A stretch of 64,000 nt of DNA, taken from contig NZ_JASBRB010000011.1 of the NCBI RefSeq assembly GCF_029960665.1, positions 42,195 to 106,194 of the forward strand, in the 5' to 3' direction. The stretch comes from Pseudarthrobacter sp. AL07 (GTDB lineage Bacteria > Actinomycetota > Actinomycetes > Actinomycetales > Micrococcaceae). Within the stretch, counting starts at the first letter, position 1. Every line of letters begins with the position of its first letter. The notes under the pieces were generated by a model. That model was not told the DNA's origin. It did not search any database and saw only the letters and a program-made list of their open reading frames with translations. Positions 28,080 through 36,816 of this stretch are shown piece after piece. The position numbers were made by a program, and so were the translations under genes.

Positions 28080-30611
28080 GTGAGCGTTCAGCCGGAGACA
28101 GAGACCGGAACAGCAGCAGTGGCGGCGGAAACACCCGAAGAGGGTGCCTACAGCTTCGCGGCGATGGAGGCCAAGTGGCCGCAGGTGTGGGAAGACCTTA
28201 AGGTTTTCACGCCTGTGGATGATGGTTCCCGCGAACGCCGCTACGTGCTGGACATGTTCCCGTACCCCTCGGGTGACCTGCACATGGGCCACGCCGAGGC
28301 TTTTGCCATGGGCGATGTTGTGGCCCGGTACCTGCGGCAAAAGGGCTTCGACGTCCTGCATCCGATCGGCTGGGACTCCTTCGGCCTGCCGGCGGAAAAC
28401 GCCGCCATCAAGCGCAACGCCCACCCGAGCGAGTGGACCTACGCCAACATCGACACCCAGGCGGCGTCGTTCAAGCGTTACGCGATCTCCGCGGACTGGT
28501 CCCGGCGGGTGCACACCTCGGACCCCGAGTACTACCGCTGGACCCAATGGCTGTTCAAGCGCTTCTACGAGCGGGGCCTGGCATACCGCAAGGACTCTCC
28601 AGTCAACTGGTGCCCCAAGGACCAGACTGTCCTGGCCAATGAACAGGTGGTCAACGGTGCCTGCGAACGCTGCGGCACCCCCGTCACCAAGAAGTCCCTC
28701 AACCAGTGGTACTTCAAGATCACCGAGTACGCTGACCGGCTGCTCGATGACATGGACGAGCTGCGCGGCCACTGGCCCGAGCGGGTTCTGGCGATGCAGA
28801 AGAACTGGATCGGCCGCTCCGAAGGTGCCCACGTCAACTTTGTGATCGAAGCCGAAGGCGGCAAGCCCGCCAAGGACGTCACGGTCTTCACCACCCGCCC
28901 GGACACGCTGTACGGCGCCACGTTCTTTGTTGTCGCAGCCGACGCGCCGATCGCCGTCGAACTCGTCACCGAGGAGCACGCTGCCGGCCTGGACGCCTAC
29001 CGCGAACAGGTCAAGGCGCTGACCGAAATCGAACGCCAGTCCACCGAACGCGAAAAAACCGGTGTCTTCACCGGCCGCTACGCCGTCAACCCGCTGAACG
29101 GCGAAAAGCTGCCGGTCTGGGCCGCTGACTACGTCCTGGCCGACTACGGCACCGGCGCCATCATGGCCGTCCCCGCCCATGACCAGCGCGACCTCGACTT
29201 TGCCACGACGTTCGACCTGCCCGTCCGCGCCGTGCTTGACACCGGTGAGGAGGACCCCACCGTTTCCGGCAAGGCCACCTCCGGCGAGGGCACCCTGATC
29301 AACTCTGGCATCCTCGATGGGCTGCCGAAGGCAGAAGCCATCCCCGCTGCCATCGGCATCCTCGAGGAGCAGGGCACCGGCGAGAAGTTCGTCAACTTCC
29401 GCCTGCGTGACTGGCTGCTGAGCCGCCAGCGGTTCTGGGGCACGCCCATCCCGATCATCCACTGCCCTTCCTGCGGCGAGGTTCCCGTTCCTGACGAGCA
29501 GCTGCCTGTCAGGCTGCCGGCTGACCTGCGCGGCGAAGACTTGTCCCCGAAGGGCACGTCACCGCTGGCCGCCGCGGAAGCCTGGGTCAATGTCGACTGT
29601 CCCAATTGCCACGGGCCGGCAAAGCGCGATACCGACACCATGGACACGTTTGTGGACTCATCCTGGTACTTCCTGCGGTTCGTCTCACCGCAGTACACCG
29701 AAGGCCCGTTCGATCCGGCGAAGATCAACGAGTGGATGCCCGTGGGCCAGTATGTGGGCGGCGTCGAGCACGCCATCCTGCACCTGCTGTACGCCCGGTT
29801 CTTCACCAAGGTCATCCACGACCTCGGCATGATCGACGCCGACGAACCGTTCAGCGCGCTGCTGAACCAGGGCCAGGTCCTCAACGGGGGCAAGGCCATG
29901 AGCAAGTCGCTGGGCAACGGTGTAGACCTCAGCGAGCAGCTGGACAAGTACGGCGTGGACGCCGTGCGCCTCACCATGATCTTCGCGTCCCCGCCGGAGG
30001 ACGACGTCGACTGGGCGGACGTTTCGCCGTCGGGCTCTGCAAAGTTCCTGGCCCGCGCCTGGCGGCTGGCGCAGGACGTCACGAGCGAGCCCGGTGCCGA
30101 CGTGAGCGCCGGTGACCGTGCCTTGCGCTCCGTCACGCACCGCACCATCGCGGACGCCGCCGCGCTGCTGGACACTAACAAGTTCAACGTGGTGGTGGCC
30201 AAGCTCATGGAGCTGGTCAACGCAACACGCAAAACCATAGATGCAGCCGCTGGTGCCGGCGGCGCGGATCCCGCCGTCCGGGAGGCGGCGGAAACCGTTG
30301 CCGTCATCCTGAGCCTCTTCGCGCCGTACACGGCGGAAGACATGTGGAACGTCCTGGGCCATCCCGCGTCCGTGGCGAACGCCGGCTGGCCGGTACACGA
30401 CGAAGCGCTGCTGGTCCAGGAGACCGTCACCGCGGTGGTCCAGGTCCAAGGCAAAGTCCGTGACCGCGTCGAAGTCTCGCCGGGGATCGGCGAAGACGAA
30501 CTGCGGGAACTGGCCCTGGCCAGTGAAAACGTCCAGCGCGCGCTTGACGGCCGCGGCATCCGCACGGTGATCGTGCGAGCGCCTAAACTGGTCAACATCG
30601 TCCCGGCCTAG
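28080..30611 (+). CDS. leuS: Leucyl-tRNA synthetase
   Basis: LeuRS charges tRNA-Leu. The 843-residue protein has the class I signatures: HMGH in [12 protein letters not shown] near residue 66 and [10 protein letters not shown] near residue 606. The CP1 editing domain is recognised by [15 protein letters not shown] near residue 271, and a Cys-rich zinc site by CPSC and CPNCHG. I chose GTG 28080, preceded by AGAGGG, because it gives the usual N-terminus before the conserved [16 protein letters not shown]; the frame is open upstream to 27903 but that part overlaps the leader hairpins. Expression is likely controlled by the leucine leader peptide 155 bases upstream. Confidence 0.97.
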   Translation: MSVQPETETGTAAVAAETPEEGAYSFAAMEAKWPQVWEDLKVFTPVDDGSRERRYVLDMFPYPSGDLHMGHAEAFAMGDVVARYLRQKGFDVLHPIGWDSFGLPAENAAIKRNAHPSEWTYANIDTQAASFKRYAISADWSRRVHTSDPEYYRWTQWLFKRFYERGLAYRKDSPVNWCPKDQTVLANEQVVNGACERCGTPVTKKSLNQWYFKITEYADRLLDDMDELRGHWPERVLAMQKNWIGRSEGAHVNFVIEAEGGKPAKDVTVFTTRPDTLYGATFFVVAADAPIAVELVTEEHAAGLDAYREQVKALTEIERQSTEREKTGVFTGRYAVNPLNGEKLPVWAADYVLADYGTGAIMAVPAHDQRDLDFATTFDLPVRAVLDTGEEDPTVSGKATSGEGTLINSGILDGLPKAEAIPAAIGILEEQGTGEKFVNFRLRDWLLSRQRFWGTPIPIIHCPSCGEVPVPDEQLPVRLPADLRGEDLSPKGTSPLAAAEAWVNVDCPNCHGPAKRDTDTMDTFVDSSWYFLRFVSPQYTEGPFDPAKINEWMPVGQYVGGVEHAILHLLYARFFTKVIHDLGMIDADEPFSALLNQGQVLNGGKAMSKSLGNGVDLSEQLDKYGVDAVRLTMIFASPPEDDVDWADVSPSGSAKFLARAWRLAQDVTSEPGADVSAGDRALRSVTHRTIADAAALLDTNKFNVVVAKLMELVNATRKTIDAAAGAGGADPAVREAAETVAVILSLFAPYTAEDMWNVLGHPASVANAGWPVHDEALLVQETVTAVVQVQGKVRDRVEVSPGIGEDELRELALASENVQRALDGRGIRTVIVRAPKLVNIVPA

Positions 30612-30619
30612 CCCGGGAC

Positions 30620-30649
30620 ACCGGCCGCCGGTTCCAACTGGCGGCCGGT
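30620..30649. terminator. Hairpin after leuS
   Basis: ACCGGCCGCC (30620-30629) and GGCGGCCGGT (30640-30649) form a perfect 10-bp GC-rich stem with a 10-base loop. It lies 9 bases after the leuS stop and 9 bases before the degV ribosome-binding site. No U-tract follows, so termination may be partial. Confidence 0.55.
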
Positions 30650-30668
30650 CCTAGACCAGGAGGCGCTC

Positions 30669-31694
30669 TTGCCCGACCGTGACGCCGCTGCCTGGCTTTG
30701 GCTCCGGGAGCGTCTGGCTGCCCTCCGTCCCGCACCGCGCCCTGGCACGCAACCGTCGCCAGTCCCGGTGGCGCCCGCCGTCGTCGTCCGTACCGCAGTG
30801 GTTACCGACTCTGCCTCCGCACTGCCGCCCGACTGGGTGCGTTCGTGCGCCGGCGACGGACGGCTGACTGTCATCCCGATGCCCGTTATGGTGGGCGCGG
30901 AAATCTACGGCGAGGGCGAAGACGAGATCACCGAAACCATTGCGCTGGCACTCGCCAGCGGCACATCGGTCAAGACGTCCCGCCCGTCACCGGGACAGTT
31001 TGAACAGGTCTTCCTGGCCGCTGAACGACTGGGCTACGAAAGCGTGGTCTCCATTCACATCTCCGGAGGCTTGTCCGGGACCGCGGATGCGGCGAGGCTC
31101 GCGGCCACCCGGGTTGCAATCCCGGTGGAAGTCCTCGACTCCTCCACCGTGGGCATGGCTCTGGGCATGGGTGTGCAGGCCGCGGTGGCGGCAGCCGCGG
31201 CAGGCAGCGACACCACAGCCGTAGCAGCCGCGGCGGCGGCGCAGTTCGCGCGCACCAAGGTCTATTTCTACGTGCCCAGCCTTGAACAGCTCCGCCGGGG
31301 CGGGCGGATCGGCGCGGCAGCGTCGCTGTTGGGGACCATGTTCGCCATCAAACCCATCCTGGCCGTCGACGACGGAAAGATCATACCGCTGGAAAAGGTC
31401 AGATCGGCAGTCAAGGCTGTGGCCCGCCTCCAGGAGTTGGCCACCGCGGACGCCGCATCGCGCCCCCATGGCCAGGCCCGCCTTGCCGTCCACCACTTCG
31501 GTAATCCGGCCGAGGCAGAAGCTTTGGCAGCACGGCTGTCCGCCGCCTTGCCCAGCTGCCCGCCGGCCCAGATCAGCTCCCTGCCAGCCGTCCTGGCAGC
31601 CCACGCCGGGCTTGGCGTGCTCGCGGTGATCGTGGGGGAGAACGGCCCAACTGTGCGGAACTCGGAGCCGGAGCTCCCCGCAGTTTCCACATAG
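30669..31694 (+). CDS. DegV family fatty-acid-binding protein
   Basis: DegV proteins (FakB type) bind a fatty acid for a kinase partner. The fold is recognised from VVTDSASALPPDW near residue 43, VKTSRPSPGQFEQVF near residue 101, the loop HISGGLSGTADAARLAA near residue 128 and LRRGGRIGAAASLLGTMFAIKPIL near residue 210. An N-terminal extension of about 40 residues, rich in Arg, Ala and Pro (WLWLRERLAALRPAPRPG), precedes the domain. The start is TTG 30669 with a perfect AGGAGG at 30658-30663, which supports the extension being translated. The gene heads the degV-comEA-comEC-holA cluster. Its kinase partner is not in the window. Confidence 0.88.
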   Translation: MPDRDAAAWLWLRERLAALRPAPRPGTQPSPVPVAPAVVVRTAVVTDSASALPPDWVRSCAGDGRLTVIPMPVMVGAEIYGEGEDEITETIALALASGTSVKTSRPSPGQFEQVFLAAERLGYESVVSIHISGGLSGTADAARLAATRVAIPVEVLDSSTVGMALGMGVQAAVAAAAAGSDTTAVAAAAAAQFARTKVYFYVPSLEQLRRGGRIGAAASLLGTMFAIKPILAVDDGKIIPLEKVRSAVKAVARLQELATADAASRPHGQARLAVHHFGNPAEAEALAARLSAALPSCPPAQISSLPAVLAAHAGLGVLAVIVGENGPTVRNSEPELPAVST

Positions 31695-31757
31695 CGGTTT
31701 CCACATAGGTGCAGCCGGGACTGTCCCCGGCGGCTATGTATCCCTAGCGTTTGGTGC

Positions 31758-32651
31758 ATGTCACGCCGGGACGCTGGAGCAGCAGCACGCCAGGGGGCCC
31801 GGCATGCCCGGGACCGGCTGCGGTCCACGCTCGGAGCCGGCCCGGGGCTACTGCTCACCGACGGCGGCGAAAGGGTGTTTGAGTACGACGGCGCGGCTCA
31901 CGGTTCCTGTGACGACGCCGCTTCGGGGGCCGCTGATGATTTCCCTGCCGGTACAGAGAGGACGGGACCGTTACTGAGATGGCGGGTGGGCCTGCGGGTC
32001 GCTTTGCTCATTGCCGCCATCGCGGTACTTGGCAGCGTCTGGTTCTGGGCTCAGGTTGCCGCCGGTCAGCCCGAAGTCAGGCCACTGAGTGACAGCTCCA
32101 CCCAGGGCAGCATGCCTGCGGGGGTGGTCAGCCACGGTACCGAGCCACGCGGAGCCGGACAGCCTGAACTGGCGCCGGAAAGTCCACAGGCCGGCACCGT
32201 CATCATCCACGTGGCGGGGGCCGTCGCGGTGCCCGGGGTTGTGCAGTTGCCCGCGGGCAGCCGGGTTCACCAGGCAATCGCCGCGGCAGGGGGCGGCACA
32301 CCCGCCGCAGACCTGAACCGGCTCAACCTTGCTGCCGTGCTGACGGACGGACAAAAGCTCTACGTTCCCCAGGCCGGCGAAGAAATCCCCGCCGGTTCAT
32401 CCGTCCCACCCGGGGAAGCGGCGGAGGAGCCTGGCAATGGTGGGACCGCGTCAGCAGGAGGAAAGGTCAACCTCAACACGGCAAGCGTCGAAGAGCTGGA
32501 CGCCCTGCCGAAGGTTGGACCCGTGCTGGCTCAGCGGATCGTGGACTGGCGCAAGGAACATGGCTCCTTCACGTCGGTCGAGGAGCTCGACGCCGTGGAC
32601 GGAGTGGGCCCCAAAATGCTCGAAACGCTCCTTCCCCTGGTAGGGGTCTGA
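31758..32651 (+). CDS. comEA: ComEA-type helix-hairpin-helix DNA-uptake protein
   Basis: ComEA is a membrane-anchored receptor that binds DNA outside the cell during uptake. The 297-residue protein has a cytoplasmic N-terminal part of about 75 residues, one membrane segment (VALLIAAIAVLGSVWFWAQVAA, residues about 82-103), an SLBB domain (VIIHVAGAVAVPGVVQLPAGSRVHQAIAAAGG, residues about 148-205), a Pro/Gly linker and two C-terminal HhH motifs (VNLNTASVEELDALPKVGPVLAQRI and the DAVDGVGPKML repeat). It starts with ATG and is followed after one base by comEC, so the two are coupled. Confidence 0.93.
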   Translation: MSRRDAGAAARQGARHARDRLRSTLGAGPGLLLTDGGERVFEYDGAAHGSCDDAASGAADDFPAGTERTGPLLRWRVGLRVALLIAAIAVLGSVWFWAQVAAGQPEVRPLSDSSTQGSMPAGVVSHGTEPRGAGQPELAPESPQAGTVIIHVAGAVAVPGVVQLPAGSRVHQAIAAAGGGTPAADLNRLNLAAVLTDGQKLYVPQAGEEIPAGSSVPPGEAAEEPGNGGTASAGGKVNLNTASVEELDALPKVGPVLAQRIVDWRKEHGSFTSVEELDAVDGVGPKMLETLLPLVGV

Positions 32652-32652
32652 G

Positions 32653-34650
32653 GTGGCCGGGCGCAGCCCGTGGAGCCGCTTTGTTGACTCAGCTGTGCAG
32701 GGCCAGCGGGCTCCCGGAGCGTTTCCGGCTTCCGCGGGTACGGCCGCTTTGACTTCGCCCTCCGGGGTCCGAGCCGTCGGGCTGAACGTCCGCAGGTTGG
32801 GTGAACGCGTCGGGACGAAACTTCGGGGCCAGGAGCCATCGACTTCATCAGCCGATGCGCCGCGTCGGCGCACGGACGTCAGGCTGGCACTGCCCGCCCT
32901 CCTCGTCTGGAGTGCCGCCGTCGCCGGCGTCTGGCTTACCCCAGAAACGCTGGTGGGACTCTGCTGCGGGTTGGTGCTATTGGCCACGTGCCTGTTGACC
33001 CGGGGCTTGCGAGGCAGGGCGCTGGTGGCAGGCCGGCGGAGCTTTCTGATGACCACCGCGGTTGCCTTGCTGCTGGCCGCGACCGCCGCTGCCCATTCGG
33101 CCGTCTCCTCCTCACAACGCCACGACGGGCCGTTTGCCGAAGCTGTCGCGACCGGGAACTCGGTGGTGGCCATCCTGGAAGTCACCGGATCCCCGCGTGC
33201 CTTGACCGTCCCGGGAACTTCGGGGCCGCCTGCACGGTGGTCGGTGACGGCGCAGACAGAGGAGATTACCGTCAGCAGCCAGGTCATCCGCACCCGTGCC
33301 CCAGTGGTGGTCATGGGCGGCAAGGGCTGGGGAGACTTGGTGCCCGGGCAGGTGGTCCGGACGGCCGGCAAGCTGGAGCCACCGGACGCAGGCCAGCAGG
33401 AAACCGCTGTCCTGTCGGCTTCCCTGCCACCCCGTGCCGGTTCCGGGACCGTCAGCAGCGCCGCAGTCGACGATGCCGATGCCCCGGTCTGGCAGCTCGT
33501 TGCGAAGGACCTGCGCGTCCGGTACGTCTTCGCGGCGTCCTTCCTTGCCGCCGATCCGGCTGGTCTTCTCCCGGGTATGGTCACCGGAGATACCAGCGCC
33601 CTCGACGAAGGGCTCAATGCGGCGATGAAAACTGTGGGCATGACCCACCTGACCGCGGTCAGCGGAGCCAACTGCAGCCTGGTCCTGGGTGCGCTGCTGA
33701 TCGCTGCACGCAGCCTTCGCCTGCCCCGGCTCCCGGCGGCAGGGCTGGCTTTGACCGGGCTGGGATTGTTTGTGGTGCTGGTGGGCCCGGATGCCAGCGT
33801 GCTGCGCGCTGCGTTGATGGGTTCAATCGCAGTTGCGTCGTTGGCAGGGGGTCGTATGGGCCGCGGACTCAGTTTCCTCTGCCTCGCTGTGATGGGTCTG
33901 TTGTTGATCGATCCCGGTCTCGGTACCAGCTTTGGCTTTCTGTTGTCTGTGCTCGCGACTCTGGGCATCATCGTTTTGGGACGGCGGATGATTGAGTGGA
34001 CTCCGGCGGTGATTCCGCGCTGGGCGGCTGCGGCTTGGGCCGTCCCGCTGTCCGCGCAGTTGCTGTGCGGTCCGGTGATTGTGCTTCTGCAGCCCCAGTT
34101 CTCGACGTATTCACTGCTTGCGAACCTGATGGCTGCCCCGCTGGTGGCGCCGGTGACGTTGCTGGGAACGGCCGCTGTCCCGCTGGTGGTTGCCGCACCG
34201 TGGCTGGCCATAGTGCTGATCGCGGTGGCCGGGACTTTCAGTGCCGGGGTGGCTGGGACCGCACGGTTCACGGCCGGGTTGCCGGGGGCTGCGCTGCCCT
34301 GGCCCGAAGGACCATTCGGACTCCTGACCATGGTGCTGCTCTCCGGGCTGACGTTTGCCATTGTGTGGCTATCCGTCAGGCCGCGGCAGGTGTTCCGGGG
34401 GGTCCGGGTACTGCACGCCCGAACCGAATCCGTGTTGGACCTATTGGAACGGCATCTGGGGGCCGCGGTGTCCCGGTGTCGGCCAGGCCGACGTTGGCCA
34501 TGCCATCGTGCCCCCGGCTTGGCGGCTGCGGCCCAGCGTGGCAGGCTTAGACACCGCACCAGAATTTCCGGGAGGAATCCACCATGGCCGCAGCCCAGAC
34601 CACTCGAACCAGGACTCCGGCGTCCAACACGGCCACCTGGCGGGACGTGA
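32653..34650 (+). CDS. comEC: ComEC/Rec2 DNA-uptake channel, without a beta-lactamase-like domain
   Basis: ComEC forms the membrane channel through which single-stranded DNA enters. The protein has two N-terminal membrane segments (residues about 78-150), an OB-like extracytoplasmic part and the Competence domain, recognised from GLLPGMVTGDTSAL near residue 305, MTHLTAVSGANCSLV near residue 330, then many hydrophobic helices to about residue 575. No HxHxDH metallo-beta-lactamase motif is found, so this form has 665 residues and lacks the nuclease-like domain of longer homologues. The last 70 residues are Arg/Pro-rich and overlap holA by 67 bases, the tail looking non-conserved. The GTG start is one base after the comEA stop; its exact position is less sure. 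Confidence 0.88.
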   Translation: MAGRSPWSRFVDSAVQGQRAPGAFPASAGTAALTSPSGVRAVGLNVRRLGERVGTKLRGQEPSTSSADAPRRRTDVRLALPALLVWSAAVAGVWLTPETLVGLCCGLVLLATCLLTRGLRGRALVAGRRSFLMTTAVALLLAATAAAHSAVSSSQRHDGPFAEAVATGNSVVAILEVTGSPRALTVPGTSGPPARWSVTAQTEEITVSSQVIRTRAPVVVMGGKGWGDLVPGQVVRTAGKLEPPDAGQQETAVLSASLPPRAGSGTVSSAAVDDADAPVWQLVAKDLRVRYVFAASFLAADPAGLLPGMVTGDTSALDEGLNAAMKTVGMTHLTAVSGANCSLVLGALLIAARSLRLPRLPAAGLALTGLGLFVVLVGPDASVLRAALMGSIAVASLAGGRMGRGLSFLCLAVMGLLLIDPGLGTSFGFLLSVLATLGIIVLGRRMIEWTPAVIPRWAAAAWAVPLSAQLLCGPVIVLLQPQFSTYSLLANLMAAPLVAPVTLLGTAAVPLVVAAPWLAIVLIAVAGTFSAGVAGTARFTAGLPGAALPWPEGPFGLLTMVLLSGLTFAIVWLSVRPRQVFRGVRVLHARTESVLDLLERHLGAAVSRCRPGRRWPCHRAPGLAAAAQRGRLRHRTRISGRNPPWPQPRPLEPGLRRPTRPPGGT

Positions 34651-35600
34651 CGCCAGCCGAAATCGTCCTCGTGGGCGGACCGGAGGAATACCTCGGCATC
34701 CGGGCCATGGACCATCTCCGCGCCCAGGTGCGAACGGCGTTCCCTGACGTGGAGGTCAGCCGCCTCGCAGCCGGCGCCTACGAAGCCGGAACCCTCGCGA
34801 TGAATGTCAGCCCCTCACTCTTCGGTGAGCGCAAGCTGATCGAAGTCGAAGGGGTAGAAGGCATGAACGATGCTTTCCTGGCCGACGCGCTGACCTACCT
34901 GTCCCGCCCGGAACCGGACGCGGTGCTCGTCCTGCGCCACGCCGGGGGAGTCCGGGGCAAGAAGCTCCTCGATGCTATCAAAGCGGGCGGTTGGCCGGTG
35001 GTGGACTGCCAGCCCCTGAAGAAAGACGCGGATAAGGCAACTTTCGTGTCGACTGAATTCAGGGCAGCCGGACGCAAGATCAGCTCCGACGCCGTACAGA
35101 CGCTGGTGAACGCCGTTGGTGCCAACCTTTCGGAACTCGCGGCGGCGTGCAGCCAGCTGATCGCGGATGCCACGGGGGCAGTGACCCCGGACATGGTGGA
35201 CCGCTACTACGGCGGCCGGATTGAGGCTTCGGCGTTCAAGGTCGCGGACGCTGCGATGGCAGGAAACGGGCCAGTAGCTCTCTCCATCCTTCGCCACGCG
35301 CTTGCCACCGGAGCCGATCCGGTTCCGCTGGTGGCGGCGCTGGCGGCCAAGCTGCGGACGGTGGCTAAAGTTGCCGGCGCCCAGGGGTCCCCGGCGCAGA
35401 TCGCCCGGGACTTGGGCATGCAGCCGTGGCTCGTGGAGCAGGCTCAGCGCGATGTGCGCCGGTGGACCCCGGAAGGCCTGGTCCGCTCCATCCAGGCGAC
35501 CGCCGAGGCCGATGCACAGGTCAAAGGTCTTTCGCGTGATCCCGTCTATGCCGTTGAACATGCCGTGACCGTCATTGCAACCTCTGTGCGCGGACACTGA
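34584..35600 (+). CDS. holA: DNA polymerase III delta subunit
   Basis: The delta subunit opens the sliding clamp during clamp loading. The 338-residue length and family landmarks fit HolA: ADALTYLSRPEPDAVLVLRHAGGVRGKKLL near residue 100, then DKATFVSTEFRAAGRKIS, the central VGANLSELAAACSQLIAD near residue 180 and the C-terminal LGMQPWLVEQAQRDVRRW. The ATG at 34584 is preceded by GGGAGGAATCCACC, a strong ribosome-binding site that lies inside the comEC tail. It is the usual neighbour of comEC and rpsT. A strong hairpin separates it from the converging rpsT. Confidence 0.93.
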   Translation: MAAAQTTRTRTPASNTATWRDVTPAEIVLVGGPEEYLGIRAMDHLRAQVRTAFPDVEVSRLAAGAYEAGTLAMNVSPSLFGERKLIEVEGVEGMNDAFLADALTYLSRPEPDAVLVLRHAGGVRGKKLLDAIKAGGWPVVDCQPLKKDADKATFVSTEFRAAGRKISSDAVQTLVNAVGANLSELAAACSQLIADATGAVTPDMVDRYYGGRIEASAFKVADAAMAGNGPVALSILRHALATGADPVPLVAALAAKLRTVAKVAGAQGSPAQIARDLGMQPWLVEQAQRDVRRWTPEGLVRSIQATAEADAQVKGLSRDPVYAVEHAVTVIATSVRGH

Positions 35601-35660
35601 TTCCAGTTGACTGCGGCTGCGTACGTAACGCTGACGTAGCGGCTGGTAACTTAAAGATGT

Positions 35661-35689
35661 GTGGCCGGCACCCATCGGGTGCCGGCCAC
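35661..35689. terminator. Bidirectional terminator between holA and rpsT
   Basis: GTGGCCGGCACCC (35661-35673) and GGGTGCCGGCCAC (35677-35689) form a perfect 13-bp stem with an ATC loop. On the minus strand it is followed by ACATCTTTAAG, on the plus strand by AATCATCAG. It serves converging genes. Confidence 0.85.
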
Positions 35690-35717
35690 AATCATCAGTT
35701 CAGGTGAACTGGAAACC

Positions 35718-35978
35718 TTACAGCGCGTTGACCTTCTTGGAGATGGCCGACTTGCGGTTTGCTGCGTTGTTCTTGTGCAGAACACCCTTGCTGACAGCCT
35801 TGTCCAGCTTACGGCCGGCAACAAGCAGAGCAGCGGCAGCTGCATCCTTGTCGGTGGACTCAACGGCGGTGTTGACGGCGCGGATGGCCGTCTTCAGCTC
35901 AGACTTGACTGCGTTGTTGCGCAGGCGGGCCTTCTCGTTGGTAAGGATGCGCTTCTTCTGGGACTTGATATTAGCCAC
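35718..35978 (-). CDS. rpsT: 30S ribosomal protein S20
   Basis: S20 binds 16S rRNA early in 30S assembly. The 86-residue protein is typical: [29 protein letters not shown] at the N-terminus and a basic, Ala-rich rest ending [11 protein letters not shown]. The start is GTG 35978 with AGAGAG about ten bases upstream. A 168-bp gap on the 5' side separates it from the PemK-like gene on the same strand and should hold its promoter; I could not place one with confidence. Confidence 0.97.
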   Translation of the reverse strand: MANIKSQKKRILTNEKARLRNNAVKSELKTAIRAVNTAVESTDKDAAAAALLVAGRKLDKAVSKGVLHKNNAANRKSAISKKVNAL

Positions 35979-36146
35979 GTGTGAACTCTCTTTTTAATGC
36001 GGAAATGGTCTAGAGGGCTTTCAGATTGGCCATTGACTGAGCGGCGTGGGGATACCTATGGCGACCAACCATGAGTGGCCGTCGACCTGCACGGACACAC
36101 AGCTATACAGAGTAGCAGACCCCCCGCAGACTGGCCATTTGGCGGG

Positions 36147-36653
36147 TTACTTCCAGCCGTGTCGGCGCCGGATGCCTGCGGCCACCAGGTCGAAGCGTTT
36201 CCGGTCCAGGACAGCACCTTCGCGCCGGATGGCGTCCGGTCTGATCTGCAGGATCCGTCCCAGGTTGGCCTCGCTGGGCCGCCGCTGGCGGTCCCAGCTG
36301 CCGGTCCCGATGTCCACGTAGTCTCCGGAACCGTTGCCGGTATGGTCGTGGTCCTTGCTGGTGAGCATCACTCCCAGCAAGTACCGGCCGCTCGTGCCTA
36401 CCAGCAGAACAGGGCGGTCTTTGCCCCGGCTGTGGTCCTCTTCGTACGGTACCCAGGTCCACACGATCTCGCCGGGGTCGGGACTGCCGTCGGGCTGCGG
36501 GGCGTACCGTATGGCAGCCGTGCCGCCAAAGTCGCCAGGATAGATGGCGGGCGTGTCCGTTCCCACAAGTTGGGTTGGGCCGGGACGAAGGTTCTGCAGG
36601 ACCCTGACGGAGATCCGGACGGCATTGGCCAAGGAGCGGAGGTTGAAAGTCAT
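36147..36653 (-). CDS. PemK/MazF-family protein without adjacent antitoxin
   Basis: The 168-residue protein contains the PemK/MazF fold: the core begins after a 45-residue extension at GEIVWTWVPYEEDHSRGKDRPVLLVGTSG, with the RPVLLVG strand and later LLGVMLTSKDHDH, and ends with NLGRILQIRPDAIRREGAVLDRKRFDLV. MazF-type toxins cleave mRNA, but the family also includes members outside toxin-antitoxin pairs. No small antitoxin gene is seen on either side (rpsT downstream, lepA divergent). A TAGTGT box exactly six bases before the ATG (plus strand ACACTA at 36660-36665) suggests a leaderless transcript. A housekeeping or regulatory role is as possible as toxicity. Confidence 0.8.
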   Translation of the reverse strand: MTFNLRSLANAVRISVRVLQNLRPGPTQLVGTDTPAIYPGDFGGTAAIRYAPQPDGSPDPGEIVWTWVPYEEDHSRGKDRPVLLVGTSGRYLLGVMLTSKDHDHTGNGSGDYVDIGTGSWDRQRRPSEANLGRILQIRPDAIRREGAVLDRKRFDLVAAGIRRRHGWK

Positions 36654-36816
36654 GGGCCAACACTATCGCCGGGCCCCCCGGGGCCGGTTTGACCTGGATG
36701 CAATACGATGCGCCCGGACGTGGGAGACTGGAGGTTCCAAATGTGCGGTCCAGCCGCAGGATGCCTTCGGTGCGTCCTGGCGGCGGTCGCACGAATGTCA
36801 ACAGTAAGGACCCTGC

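Noticed and set aside
27887..28080. T-box riboswitch before leuS
   Set aside because: No T-box core sequence or specifier-loop arrangement can be found; the leucine leader peptide plus terminator explains the region better.
28029..29462. Long open frame antisense to leuS
   Set aside because: Low-complexity Val/Gly/Arg translation opposite the leuS catalytic and editing motifs; no start context or neighbours support it.
34440..34650. Sequencing frameshift at the end of comEC
   Set aside because: No other frame restores a recognisable ComEC C-terminus, so a frameshift cannot be shown from the sequence; recorded as an open question only.
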